Below are positions 23,442 through 32,577 of a stretch of 35,994 nt of DNA, piece by piece. The number at the start of each line of letters is the position of its first letter. The stretch's first letter is position 1. The position numbers and the translations under genes were made by a program. The stretch is from Candidatus Moraniibacteriota bacterium. Lineage in GTDB: Bacteria > Patescibacteriota > Minisyncoccia > Moranbacterales > UBA11712. The notes below the pieces were generated by a model. It saw only the letters and a list, made by a program, of their open reading frames with translations, was not told the DNA's origin and ran no database searches. Where the stretch lies: positions 1 through 35,994 of the forward strand of contig JAQVJV010000009.1 of NCBI GenBank assembly GCA_028695025.1, written 5' to 3'.

Positions 23442-25226
23442 ATGGAAATTAGAAATATTGCCATTATTGCCCACGTTGATCACGGGAAGACCACGATCAC
23501 CGACGCTATCATGCGCCAGACGGGAGCGGTGACGGAAGAAAATTCAACCATGGACAGCGACGCTCTGGAAAAAGAGCGGGGGATTACCATATATTCTAAA
23601 AACGCGTCCATATTCTACCAAGGCACGAAAATAAACATCGTGGATACGCCGGGACACGCGGATTTCGGCAGCGAAGTGGAACGGGTTCTTCGATCGATCG
23701 ACTCGGTGCTTTTGGTCGTGGACGCGCAGGAAGGGCCGATGCCGCAGACGCGGTTTGTGCTCAAAAAATCGCTCGAACTGGGCTTGAAGCCGATCGTGGT
23801 AATCAACAAAATAGACAAACCGGCGGCGCGGCCGGAAATTGTCCAGGAAATGGTATTCGAATTGTTTTTGGACCTTGGCGCAAACGACGAACAGCTTGAT
23901 TTCACGACAGTCTATTCCATTGGCCGGGAAGGAATTGCCAAAAGAAGCCTCGATGACGAATCAAAAGATTTGACGCCGCTTCTTGACATAATCCTTGAAA
24001 AAGTGCCGGCGGCCGGATCAAACGCAGAACTCCCTTTCCGTTTTCAGCCGTTCAGTTTGGGGTATGATAATTTTCTGGGACGGTTGGCGGTCGGACGCAT
24101 TCACGAAGGGACGATACGAGCGGGAGAAGTGGTCGTGAAAAAACCGTCCGGCGACGAACGCAAAGGAAAAATAATCAAAATGTTCACATTCGAAGGGCTT
24201 CAGAAAAAAGAAATCGCGGAGGCTGTGGGCGGGGATATCGTCATGGTTGCCGGGATTCCCGACATCGATATCGGCGAAACGATTTGCGCCACAAGCGACC
24301 AAGAACCGCTTCCGGCGATCAAGATCGACGAACCGACCATCACTCTCAATTTTTTGGTGAATGACTCGCCCTTTGCCGGGCGCGAAGGAAAATTCGTGAC
24401 AACGAAACAAATCAAAGAGCGTCTCGAAAAGGAACTTGAAGTGAATGTCGGGCTCAAAGTGGATTTTTCCAATAGCGATTTCTATAAAGTGAGCGGGCGG
24501 GGAGAGCTTCATATTGCTATTCTCATTGAAAATATGCGCCGGGAAGGCTACGAACTGCAAGTGTCGCAACCCCAAGTTATCGTGAAGGAAGAAAATGGGC
24601 AAAAATTGGAGCCGTATGAAGAAGCGACGATTGACGTGCCGGAGCAACATTCCGGAACAATCATTGAAACTCTCGGAAAAAGAAAGGGGATTATGTCCGA
24701 TATGAAGCAAGAAGGCAGCCAAGTCCGGATGGTTTTTGAAATTCCGACCCGGGGAATTTTGGGATACCGCAACCAATTCATGGTCGAAACGCGCGGAGAA
24801 GGGATTTTCGCGAGCCGTTTCTTGGAATTTCACCCCTACGCCGGGGAAATTTCGAAACGCGATACGGGCTCGATGGTTTCGATGGCGACCGGAAAAGCGC
24901 TTGGATTCTCGCTTGCCAATTTGCAGGAGCGCGGCGTGCTATATATCGGCGCGAATACGGAAGTGTATGAAGGCATGGTGATCGGAAACGTGGCCAAAGG
25001 GAACGACATGGCGGTGAACCCGATCAAGGGGAAGAACTTGACCAATATGCGCGCGTCCGGCGCGGATGATGCCATCCGGCTCACGCCCCATATGGAACTC
25101 ACGATCGAACGGGGGTTTGAAATCATGGCCGATGACGAATATCTCGAGGTGACGCCCGGGAGCGTGAGATTGCGGAAAAAAATCCTCAACGAAACGGAGA
25201 GGGTAAAAGCCGGAAGGAAGAAATAG
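23442..25226 (+). CDS. typA: Ribosome-associated GTPase TypA/BipA
   Basis: [65 protein letters not shown]. Confidence 0.96.
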   Translation: MEIRNIAIIAHVDHGKTTITDAIMRQTGAVTEENSTMDSDALEKERGITIYSKNASIFYQGTKINIVDTPGHADFGSEVERVLRSIDSVLLVVDAQEGPMPQTRFVLKKSLELGLKPIVVINKIDKPAARPEIVQEMVFELFLDLGANDEQLDFTTVYSIGREGIAKRSLDDESKDLTPLLDIILEKVPAAGSNAELPFRFQPFSLGYDNFLGRLAVGRIHEGTIRAGEVVVKKPSGDERKGKIIKMFTFEGLQKKEIAEAVGGDIVMVAGIPDIDIGETICATSDQEPLPAIKIDEPTITLNFLVNDSPFAGREGKFVTTKQIKERLEKELEVNVGLKVDFSNSDFYKVSGRGELHIAILIENMRREGYELQVSQPQVIVKEENGQKLEPYEEATIDVPEQHSGTIIETLGKRKGIMSDMKQEGSQVRMVFEIPTRGILGYRNQFMVETRGEGIFASRFLEFHPYAGEISKRDTGSMVSMATGKALGFSLANLQERGVLYIGANTEVYEGMVIGNVAKGNDMAVNPIKGKNLTNMRASGADDAIRLTPHMELTIERGFEIMADDEYLEVTPGSVRLRKKILNETERVKAGRKK

Positions 25227-25233
25227 CGAAAAT

Positions 25234-25794
25234 TTAAACTCTAATTTCAAATTTTCCCGCTAATTCTTTCTGAATCTCGGAAATAACTCCCGAGATTTTT
25301 TTTATTTCTGCAGTCGTGAACTTCCCCAGCACATACTTCTCTGTTTCTATCTTTTTCTCACCCCGGTTTTCGATCCCTATCCTGACCCTCGTGAAATCTT
25401 TTGTGCCGAGCATTTCTATAATATTTTGCACACCATTATGTCCCGCCGAAGATGATCCGGCGGCGATTTTGTATTTTCCAAGAGAAATATCAATATCATC
25501 GTGGGCGACGATAATATCCTCAATTTTTACTTTATAATATTTCTTCGTGGCGGATACGGATTCCCCGGAGAGATTCATGAAAGTCCGGGGTTTGAGCAGG
25601 ATGTATTTATTATCTTCATGTTTTCCAATGCTTATTTCAGCTTTCAGTTTCTTTGAAAATTCCCACTCTGAAAACGCAAAGTTATCGCGGTATTTTTCAA
25701 AAAAATGGTCGACAAGCATGAACCCGGCATTGTGGCGGGTACTCGCATATTTCCCCCCCGGATTTCCCAACCCGGCAATTAAAACTGTTCTCAT
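25234..25794 (-). CDS. pth: Peptidyl-tRNA hydrolase
   Basis: MRTVLIAGLGNPGGKYASTRHNAGFMLVDHF; KPRTFMNLSGESV; VAHDDIDISLGKYKIAAGSSSAGHNGVQNI. Confidence 0.96.
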   Translation of the reverse strand: MRTVLIAGLGNPGGKYASTRHNAGFMLVDHFFEKYRDNFAFSEWEFSKKLKAEISIGKHEDNKYILLKPRTFMNLSGESVSATKKYYKVKIEDIIVAHDDIDISLGKYKIAAGSSSAGHNGVQNIIEMLGTKDFTRVRIGIENRGEKKIETEKYVLGKFTTAEIKKISGVISEIQKELAGKFEIRV

Positions 25795-25801
25795 ATATTT
25801 T

Positions 25802-25824
25802 ACCCGAACATTCAATGTTCGGGT
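25802..25824. terminator. Palindromic hairpin between the LCP gene and pth
   Basis: ACCCGAACATTCAATGTTCGGGT. Confidence 0.6.
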
Positions 25825-25831
25825 GAGTTAA

Positions 25832-27391
25832 TTAATACTTCACACTGCTTCCTTTCTTCAACAAGTCAATAAAACTTTTTTCATCGATTTTGTCTTGGTC
25901 GTATCCGCTTTCAAGGTCTTCAACTGAATTTTCTTCATAGTTGAGCCGATCGGTCAAATCCGATCCAAGGATGAGGCACAGATTGAAATCCTTGCAATTT
26001 TCGGGCATTGAATTTTCGCTTACGATTTTTGCGGGCAGTTTCTTGGAAAGATTTTCAAGCGAAAAAGGTTTCAGGCCGTCTGTCAGGTCATATAAAAGCG
26101 TCTGGGAGATTATAGTCCGATTGTGTGAAGCTGAAATCACTTTCGAGTCATATCCCATTTTTTTGAACAAGGCGTTAACTTTTCCGTCAAATCCATTTGT
26201 ACCACTTTCATTCACGATGGCCACGCTCGCGTTTTCATCTTCAACTTCTTTTTGTTTTCTGGCAAGCGCGTCAAGGTCGAAAATATTTTTGGAGATATCC
26301 TGAATTTCGGAATAATCCCCCACGCGCGGGATCAGGATGAAAGCCCGGACGCCGCCCAGAAAAACGTGCGAAACGGCCATGACGCTATCCGGTTTTCCGG
26401 CATCGAGAACTTTATTGATGGTTGTATGTGTGTCGATTTTTTCCACAAGATCCAGAAAGGATCCCATTTCTTCGATTTGGATATTGGTCCGCAAGTGATC
26501 GCCGAGAGTATCAAGGAGGCCCGTGATTTTGGGAATATTGAGGATTGTTCCCAGCGAATATGCTTTTGATCGGGCGGCTTCAAGGATTTGTTGCTGGCGG
26601 TAGGCCCGGCCGAAATCCCCGCCCTTGTCGTGGCGGGTGCGGGCGTATTTGAGGGCGGTTTCTCCGTCGAGATCCTGAAGTCCGGCTTTTAAGTCGAAAA
26701 TTTGATAGGAATAGTTCGGCCCCGGATAGCGCTCGTCGTGCAAATCCTCCGGAACTTGAATTTTGACGCCGCCGAGTTCGTCGATGATTTGCTTGAAGCC
26801 GTCGAAATCAAGGGCGATATAGTAGTCAATCGGCTGGCCGGTGATGTCAGTGAGCGTTTCTTTGAGGTTATCAATGCCGCTTTTCCCGCTCGCGTCGGTG
26901 TCTTCGGACCGGGCGTAAAGAGCATTGATCTTAGTGGACAGTTTTGTCCCGGGAATAGGGACAAAAAGGTCGCGGGGAATGGAGAGAAGGGCGGTTTGCC
27001 AGGTTTTCGGATTCACGCTTGCGATGATGATCGTGTCGGTGAGATTTGTTCCGGGATAATTTTTTCCGGCAAGCCCCACGAGGAGGATGTTAATCCTTCC
27101 CCGGTCTTCGCCGCGAAGGGGCTTGTGGTTGTCTTTGGTGACTCCCCTCACGGTTTCGAGAAATGATTTGTCTTGGTTGCCGTCAATCACTTTTTGGCTG
27201 GTGGTATAGAATTTGTAGGCAAGAGCCATCGACGCCGCAAAAGCAAGGAGCAACACGATTGCCGCTCCCGCAAGCCAAATCCAAAACCGTCCCCGGCGTT
27301 TTTTCGGAGGAAAATTATTCGGTTGATTTATATATTGATTATATGGCGATTGGCTTGGCCGCTCAAAATGCGGGGGATATGGCTGGCTCAT
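25832..27391 (-). CDS. LytR-CpsA-Psr (LCP) family protein with LytR_C-like domain
   Basis: N-terminal TM; INILLVGLAGKNYPGTNLTDTIIIASVNPKTWQTALLSIPRDLFVPIPG; QQILEAARSKA; C-terminal VAIVNESGTNGFDGKV. Confidence 0.9.
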   Translation of the reverse strand: MSQPYPPHFERPSQSPYNQYINQPNNFPPKKRRGRFWIWLAGAAIVLLLAFAASMALAYKFYTTSQKVIDGNQDKSFLETVRGVTKDNHKPLRGEDRGRINILLVGLAGKNYPGTNLTDTIIIASVNPKTWQTALLSIPRDLFVPIPGTKLSTKINALYARSEDTDASGKSGIDNLKETLTDITGQPIDYYIALDFDGFKQIIDELGGVKIQVPEDLHDERYPGPNYSYQIFDLKAGLQDLDGETALKYARTRHDKGGDFGRAYRQQQILEAARSKAYSLGTILNIPKITGLLDTLGDHLRTNIQIEEMGSFLDLVEKIDTHTTINKVLDAGKPDSVMAVSHVFLGGVRAFILIPRVGDYSEIQDISKNIFDLDALARKQKEVEDENASVAIVNESGTNGFDGKVNALFKKMGYDSKVISASHNRTIISQTLLYDLTDGLKPFSLENLSKKLPAKIVSENSMPENCKDFNLCLILGSDLTDRLNYEENSVEDLESGYDQDKIDEKSFIDLLKKGSSVKY

Positions 27392-27449
27392 GTTTTCAGT
27401 ATAGCGAAAAACTCCCCTTTTGGAAAAAGAGGAGCGGTGGAGAATTATG

Positions 27450-27551
27450 CTACTTTCCCTTGAGCGTGGGATAAAGAATAATCGCGAGAGCAAGAAGGAC
27501 AAGCGCCCCGACTATGTAGAAAGTCGACATCGGATTGAAATTAAAAATCAT
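27450..27551 (-). CDS. 33-aa single-TM microprotein
   Basis: MIFNFNPMSTFYIVGALVLLALAIILYPTLKGK; ATGA overlap with the stop of the upstream ORF suggests translational coupling. Confidence 0.5.
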   Translation of the reverse strand: MIFNFNPMSTFYIVGALVLLALAIILYPTLKGK

Positions 27552-27742
27552 AAATGGGTTTGTTTGGCTATCGCCAGGGAAAAAATGATAAAACCAAATG
27601 AAAGAAAAAGCCCGGAGAATACAAATCCCTCCTGAAAATCTTTTCCTGCGAAAAAGGGCGCGACCATTGAAGCGAAAAATATAAGGCCAATGTTTGATAA
27701 TATTTCGGCAAGGAGTTTGAGTTGCGGTTCAGTGAACTTCAT
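27548..27742 (-). CDS. Small two-TM membrane protein
   Basis: MKFTEPQLKLLAEILSNIGLIFFASMVAPFFAGKDFQEGFVFSGLFLSFGFIIFSLAIAKQTHL. Confidence 0.6.
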   Translation of the reverse strand: MKFTEPQLKLLAEILSNIGLIFFASMVAPFFAGKDFQEGFVFSGLFLSFGFIIFSLAIAKQTHL

Positions 27743-27876
27743 GAGTAATATCTTATCAAATAATACGCGATTTATCAAAACAATCTTTTTGCCAATAGGT
27801 GTATTTCCCTTTATATAAAACAAAATCCGCCCCTTGCCAAGCGGCGGAAAAACTGCTATTATCAATGCAGTGAAAT

Positions 27877-27975
27877 GCAAATACGCGAATGAATGCAAAT
27901 GATGCGAATATGCAAATTTGCAAGTTTTTATTCACAAATTCTGTATTTGTGTAAGATTCGCGTCATTCAAGTAGT
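27877..27975. repeat. Inverted-repeat element (ATGCAAATnCGCGAATGAATGCAAATG family) upstream of lepB
   Basis: atgcaaatacgcgaatgaatgcaaatgatgcgaatatgc...tgtatttgtgtaagattcgcgtcattc; about 34/39 identity with 32486... Confidence 0.85.
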
Positions 27976-27984
27976 ATCTCTATT

Positions 27985-28590
27985 ATGTCCGACAAAGAAA
28001 AAAGCGATTCCGATTCCTATGAATACGGGTTTTCCGGCGTAATTTGGGAAATCGTGAAAATGGTTTTCTGGGTGGTGGTGATCATAGTCCCCATCCGGGT
28101 TTTTTTGATTCAGCCTTTTTTTGTCCAAGGCGCTTCCATGGAGCCGAATTTTGAGGACAAGCAGTATCTTATCGTGAATGAATTCGGCTACAAAACCACG
28201 GAACTCGGGAATTTTTATGCCGTAAAGCCCTTCAAGGAACTCAAGCGCGGCGATGTGGTGGTTTTCCGCTATCCGCGCAACCCGTCCGTTTTCTATATCA
28301 AACGCATCATCGGTCTTCCGGGCGAGCGGATCCAGGTTTCCAACGATCAGGTGAAAATCTTCAACGCCGAAAATCCGAATGGTTTTGTCTTGGACGAAAG
28401 CGGCTATCTCTCAAAAGACGTGAATACTTCCGGAGAAGTGAGTGTCGCTCTGGGCGAGGAATATTTCGTGATGGGGGATAACCGGGAATTTTCTTCCGAT
28501 TCTCGCTCTTGGGGACCGGTGCCGGAAAAGGATGTGATGGGGAAAGTGGTTTTGCGCGCTTGGCCGCTAAATAAGGCCTCAATATACTGA
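27985..28590 (+). CDS. lepB: Signal peptidase I
   Basis: FFVQGASMEPNFEDKQYLIVNEF; RGDVVVFRYP...YIKRIIGLPGERI; YFVMGDNREFSSDSRSWGPVPEKDVMGKV. Confidence 0.96.
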   Translation: MSDKEKSDSDSYEYGFSGVIWEIVKMVFWVVVIIVPIRVFLIQPFFVQGASMEPNFEDKQYLIVNEFGYKTTELGNFYAVKPFKELKRGDVVVFRYPRNPSVFYIKRIIGLPGERIQVSNDQVKIFNAENPNGFVLDESGYLSKDVNTSGEVSVALGEEYFVMGDNREFSSDSRSWGPVPEKDVMGKVVLRAWPLNKASIY

Positions 28591-28599
28591 AAGTTTGGG

Positions 28600-28700
28600 A
28601 TTTTCAATTTGAAATTTAAAATGAGTTTTAAATGAAAAAATTTTAAATTTAGCAATTTTGGATTTTATTTTAAGCTTCAAATTTCGAATTTAAAATTTAC
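28600..28700. repeat. AAATTTGAAATTT-type inverted-repeat spacer
   Basis: CTTCAAATTTCGAATTTAAAATT (28675..28697) matches 30463..30485 at 22/23; left arm tttcaatttgaaatttaaaatg. Confidence 0.75.
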
Positions 28701-28705
28701 GATTT

Positions 28706-30052
28706 ATGCCTAAGAAAAAAGTTATCAAGAAAACTATTACTAAGAAAAAAACGAAACCTGTTGAGGTGAAAGAAGATCTTCTCCTTCAGCCGCCACGGGG
28801 AATGCGCGATATTTTGCCCAAAGACCAGCCCTATTGGCAGCAAGTGCGGCGCGTTTCCGAGAAAGCGGCATCGGATTTCGGCTATCGCCGGATCGATCTT
28901 CCCGTGCTTGAATTTTCCAACCTTTTTTCCCGCGGGATCGGGACCGGAACGGATATTGTCGAGAAAGAAATGTACTCCTTTTCCACGAAAGGCGGAGAAA
29001 AAGTTTCGCTTCGCCCCGAATTCACGGCAGGTCTTGTCCGCAGCTATGTCCAAAACGGCATGCAAGTGGATCCGAAGCCGGTGAAGCTGTATTATATCGG
29101 TCCTTGTTATCGCTACGACCGGCCCCAAGAAGGGCGTTTCCGTGAATTTTTCCAGTTCGGATGCGAAGCCTTCGGCGAGATTGACGCGATCCTTGACGCC
29201 CAGATGATCCAGATGGCTTGGCGGATTGTCCACCAGCTTGGGATTAAAAACGCTTCGGTGAGCGTGAACAGCATCGGCTGTCCGGTTTGCCGCAAGCAAT
29301 ATCGCAATTTGCTGGTGAGCTATTTTGAATCCAAACGGCAAAAGCTTTGCATTGACTGCAAACGGCGGCTGGAAACCAACCCGATGCGGATCCTCGACTG
29401 CAAAGAAGACAAATGCGTCCAGGTGAGCCAAAATGCGCCGCAGTCGGTCGACCACTTGTGCGACGAGTGCCGGGCGCATTTCAAGGATCTTCTTGAATAT
29501 CTCGACGAACTCGAAATTCCTTTTACGATTGATCCGAATCTGGTGCGGGGGCTGGATTATTACACCAAGACCGTTTTTGAAATATTCGCGGGGTCGATAG
29601 AAGACGGAGTGAAAAAGAATGCGCTGGGCGGAGGAGGAAGGTATGACGGGCTCGTGAAACTCATCGGCGGCGAAGATACGCCGGCCATCGGTTTTGCCCT
29701 GGGGATGGATCGGCTGGTGAATGAAATGAAAAAAACCGGCGCGAAATCCTATATCCCGCCACAGCCGAAGGTGTTTCTCGCGCAACTTGGCAGTTTTGCC
29801 AAGAGAAAAAGTCTCAAGATGTTTGAAGCGCTCGAGCGGGCCGGGATCATGGTGGCGGAAAGTTTCGGCCGGGGAAGCCTCAAATCCCAGCTCAAGATCG
29901 CCGACCGTTTGGGGGTGGAGCTCACGCTGATCCTGGGCCAGAAAGAAGCGATCGACGGAACCGTAATACTCAAGGAAATGGCGAGCGGGACGCAGGAAGT
30001 GATCAACGCGGCGAAAATCGTGGATGAAGTGAAAAAACGGTTGAAGAAATAG
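28706..30052 (+). CDS. hisS: Histidyl-tRNA synthetase
   Basis: PPRGMRDILP; LRPEFTAGLVRSY; YYIGPCYRYDRPQEGRFREFFQFGCEAFG; VRGLDYYTKTVFEI; GGGGRYDGLVKLIGG. Confidence 0.96.
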   Translation: MPKKKVIKKTITKKKTKPVEVKEDLLLQPPRGMRDILPKDQPYWQQVRRVSEKAASDFGYRRIDLPVLEFSNLFSRGIGTGTDIVEKEMYSFSTKGGEKVSLRPEFTAGLVRSYVQNGMQVDPKPVKLYYIGPCYRYDRPQEGRFREFFQFGCEAFGEIDAILDAQMIQMAWRIVHQLGIKNASVSVNSIGCPVCRKQYRNLLVSYFESKRQKLCIDCKRRLETNPMRILDCKEDKCVQVSQNAPQSVDHLCDECRAHFKDLLEYLDELEIPFTIDPNLVRGLDYYTKTVFEIFAGSIEDGVKKNALGGGGRYDGLVKLIGGEDTPAIGFALGMDRLVNEMKKTGAKSYIPPQPKVFLAQLGSFAKRKSLKMFEALERAGIMVAESFGRGSLKSQLKIADRLGVELTLILGQKEAIDGTVILKEMASGTQEVINAAKIVDEVKKRLKK

Positions 30053-30063
30053 TTTTACGAAAC

Positions 30064-30414
30064 ATGAACGAATGTATTTTTTGTAAAATTGCAAACAAGC
30101 AGATTCCTGCCAAAATCATCTACGAGGACGATTCAGCGGTTGCTTTCCATGACCGCGCGCCGCTTGCTCCGGTCCATGTTCTCATCATTCCCAAGAAGCA
30201 TATTGAATCAGTGGCTGATATGGAAGAGCGGGACGCGCCGCTTATGGGGCATATGATCTATACTGCCAAGAAAATCGCCGACGACTTGAAAATTTCCGGG
30301 AAAGGGTATAAACTGCTTTTTCGGGTCGGGCGTCACGGCGGACAGGAGGTGGAGCATATCCATCTGCATCTGATCGGCGGGGCTAGATTGAGAGAAGACA
30401 TAGGGCCGGCATAA
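30064..30414 (+). CDS. HIT-family protein (HinT-like)
   Basis: CIFCKIANKQIPAKIIYEDD; VEHIHLHLIGG histidine triad. Confidence 0.93.
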   Translation: MNECIFCKIANKQIPAKIIYEDDSAVAFHDRAPLAPVHVLIIPKKHIESVADMEERDAPLMGHMIYTAKKIADDLKISGKGYKLLFRVGRHGGQEVEHIHLHLIGGARLREDIGPA

Positions 30415-30485
30415 AATTTGAAATTTTCGATTTGAAATTTGAAATTTGAAATTGATTTCGAACTTCAAATTTAGAATTTAAAATT
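30415..30485. repeat. AAATTTGAAATTT-type inverted-repeat spacer
   Basis: aatttgaaattttcgatttgaaatttgaaatttgaaattgatttcgaacttcaaatttagaatttaaaatt. Confidence 0.75.
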
Positions 30486-30504
30486 CTCTGAAAGGGGGTT
30501 ATAT

Positions 30505-30762
30505 ATGATCGAAGTAAAAAAGAAAGATCGCGAAACATCGGAAAGCCTCATCCGGCGTTTTTCCCGTCGGGTTCATCAGAGCGGCGTGCTTCTCTCGGCA
30601 AGAAAGGGGCGTTTTTACGCGAAGCCCAAGAGCCGCCGGCAGGTGCGCGAATCGGCCCAGTATCGGGCCAAAGTCCGGAAGGAAGTGGACAAGCTCAAGA
30701 AAATCGGCAAATTCGATGATGAAGCATTGAAGCGCGTGAAAAAGCAGATCAGCGAACAATAA
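30505..30762 (+). CDS. rpsU: 30S ribosomal protein S21
   Basis: MIEVKKKDRETSESLIRRFSRRVHQSGVLLSARKGRFYAKPKSRRQVRESAQYR; SD gaaaggggg. Confidence 0.85.
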   Translation: MIEVKKKDRETSESLIRRFSRRVHQSGVLLSARKGRFYAKPKSRRQVRESAQYRAKVRKEVDKLKKIGKFDDEALKRVKKQISEQ

Positions 30763-30767
30763 TTAAA

Positions 30768-30845
30768 ACCTCATCCCATCCTTCTCCTTGTTAAGGAGAA
30801 GGCGATCGGTTCCCTCTCCTTTATAAGGAGAGGGTAGGGTGAGGT
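30768..30845. repeat. REP-like palindromic repeat (ACCTCAyCCyAyCC...)
   Basis: ACCTCATCCCATCCTTCTCCTTGTTAAGGAGAAGG...CCCTCTCCTTTATAAGGAGAGGGTAGGGTGAGGT. Confidence 0.85.
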
Positions 30846-30853
30846 CAAAAAAT

Positions 30854-31306
30854 ATGCTACATGAAACCATCGAAGCCGAACTCAAGTCTGCGCTCAAATC
30901 CGGCGAAAAAGAAAAAGCCGGAGTTTTGCGTTTCCTGATTTCGGCGATCAAAAATTTCCAAATCGAAGCCAAAAAGAAAGACAAGCAACATTTGCCGGAT
31001 GAAGATATCATCACTGTCGTCAAACGCCAGGTGAAGCAAAGGAAAGACTCGATCGCGGAATTTGAAAAAGCCGGACGGACGGATTTGGTTGAAAAAGAGC
31101 AGGCGGAACTTTCGGTGCTTGAGCAATATCTCCCGGCCCAAATGGACGAAGCCAAAATCCGGGAAATAGTCAAAGCGAAGAAGTCCGAGCTGAATATTTC
31201 CGATAAATCTGGCTTTGGCCGGCTCATGGGCGCGGTGATGGGCGAACTCAAAGGCCAGGCGGATGGTGACGCGGTGAAGAAAGTGGTGGAAGAGGAATTG
31301 GGATAA
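30854..31306 (+). CDS. GatB/YqeY domain-containing protein
   Basis: IEAELKSALKSGEKEKAGVLRFLISAIKNFQIE; LSVLEQYLPAQMDEAKIREIV; GRLMGAVMGELKGQADGDAVKKVVEEEL. Confidence 0.92.
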   Translation: MLHETIEAELKSALKSGEKEKAGVLRFLISAIKNFQIEAKKKDKQHLPDEDIITVVKRQVKQRKDSIAEFEKAGRTDLVEKEQAELSVLEQYLPAQMDEAKIREIVKAKKSELNISDKSGFGRLMGAVMGELKGQADGDAVKKVVEEELG

Positions 31307-31317
31307 AGATTTATTGA

Positions 31318-31345
31318 GGGCGTCCGAAATGGCGCCTTTCGTTTT
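31318..31345 (+). terminator. Rho-independent terminator
   Basis: GGCGTC-CGAAAT-GGCGCC then TTTCGTTTTTG. Confidence 0.55.
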
Positions 31346-31365
31346 TGTTTAACGTTTTTCGGATC

Positions 31366-31391
31366 GTATGATAAACAAGTATGATAAACAA
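31366..31391. repeat. 13-bp exact tandem duplication
   Basis: GTATGATAAACAA GTATGATAAACAA. Confidence 0.95.
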
Positions 31392-31440
31392 GAAAGTCGA
31401 AGTTTTTGATATCCAAATATAACCGAAGGAGGGTCTAAGG

Positions 31441-31983
31441 GTGATAAGCTTCATAATAAAGTTCATTCAATGTTTTTTCTATTGGAAAGTGTTGCCGAAT
31501 TCAGAGGAGGAATTGGGGACAGCCCAAGCCATTCTTAGCGAGGCTTTTGGTTTGTGCGGGGACAAGCCCGGTAAAAGTAACGAAGCTTTAGCGGCTTGCG
31601 TATTGTGCCTTTGGCATAAGCTCCATCTGCCCCTTATTCTTACGCGAGAGGTTTCTGATTGTCTGCCCGATCTTCCCAAGGCGGGTGTTATAAGCCAACG
31701 TGATACAAATGGAAAGCGCAGAGATGCTTATAGAGCCATTGTTAAAGAAGTCTCTATTTGCAAGAAAAATGGATGGGTGAGGGCAATAATTATTGCACAT
31801 CCTCTTCACTACTGGCGATGCATGATGGTTGCCAGAAAACTTAACCTTGAAACCCTGACTGCGAGCGTACCCAGGATTCCCTATGATAAATATTCAGATC
31901 AGGTATGGACAAGGCATCCCGCTTTTTTCATTCCCTATGAAATCGGTGCGAGGATTTTCTATCTTCTTACCGGAAAAATCTGA
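31441..31983 (+). CDS. DUF218/YdcF-SanA-like protein (tentative)
   Basis: GTG start with upstream gaaggaggg SD; GWVRAIIIAHPLHYWRCMMVARKLNLET...FIPYEIGARIFYLLTGKI resembles the C-terminal part of DUF218 proteins. Confidence 0.45.
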   Translation: MISFIIKFIQCFFYWKVLPNSEEELGTAQAILSEAFGLCGDKPGKSNEALAACVLCLWHKLHLPLILTREVSDCLPDLPKAGVISQRDTNGKRRDAYRAIVKEVSICKKNGWVRAIIIAHPLHYWRCMMVARKLNLETLTASVPRIPYDKYSDQVWTRHPAFFIPYEIGARIFYLLTGKI

Positions 31984-31993
31984 AATTTTTTAG

Positions 31994-32027
31994 CGGCTCC
32001 ATACTCAACAAGATATGGAGCCGTTTT
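31994..32027 (+). terminator. Rho-independent terminator
   Basis: CGGCTCCATA-CTCAACAAGA-TATGGAGCCGTTTTG. Confidence 0.8.
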
Positions 32028-32062
32028 GCTTTTTCCCAAATTTGCGGATATTATTGATATAT

Positions 32063-32503
32063 ATGCGAGTGAATATCGAAATCAACAACCTCACCCGAAG
32101 GAAGATCGATCCGGAGTTGGTGAAAAAAGTCGTGAGAAAAACGGTGAAACTGTCCGGAGCGGATGCGGCATCTTTTGAGCTTTCAGTTGTTTTTGCGGGT
32201 GAAGCGGAAATGCGGAAAATTTACCGTGAGTATAAAGGAAAAAACAAATCCACAGACGTGCTTTCTTTCCAGCTCGATTTGGGGTATAATAAAAAGAGCC
32301 GAAAAAATCTTTCAAAAAATATTTCCGGGGAAATCATTTTGTGCCCGGCGGTGATCGCGAAGAACGCCCGCGAGAACGAGGTCAGTTTTTCAAGTGAGCT
32401 GGCTTTTGTCTTGAGCCACGGGACGCTTCACGTTTTGGGATGGAACCACAGCCGGAAAATGTATGAACTGCAGGATGAAGCTATGATGCAAATCCACGAA
32501 TGA
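32063..32503 (+). CDS. ybeY: Endoribonuclease YbeY (rRNA maturation factor)
   Basis: NKSTDVLSFQLD; LSHGTLHVLGWNH (HxxxHxxxxxH); stop codon supplied by the downstream repeat. Confidence 0.92.
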   Translation: MRVNIEINNLTRRKIDPELVKKVVRKTVKLSGADAASFELSVVFAGEAEMRKIYREYKGKNKSTDVLSFQLDLGYNKKSRKNLSKNISGEIILCPAVIAKNARENEVSFSSELAFVLSHGTLHVLGWNHSRKMYELQDEAMMQIHE

Positions 32504-32574
32504 ATGCAAATGGCGCGAATTTGCGAATTCTCATATTCGTGTATTTGCATAAGATTCGCATATTTGTGTTTTCT
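32486..32574. repeat. Inverted-repeat element of the ATGCAAAT/CGAATGAATGCAAATG family, overlapping the ybeY 3' end
   Basis: atgcaaatccacgaatgaatgcaaatggcgcgaatttgc...tattcgtgtatttgcataagattcgcatatt. Confidence 0.85.
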
Positions 32575-32577
32575 TAA

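Noticed and set aside
24018-24833. 271-aa minus-strand ORF
   Set aside because: Antisense shadow of typA.
28697-30094. 465-aa minus-strand ORF
   Set aside because: Fully antisense to hisS, which has clear class II synthetase motifs; shadow ORF from codon bias.
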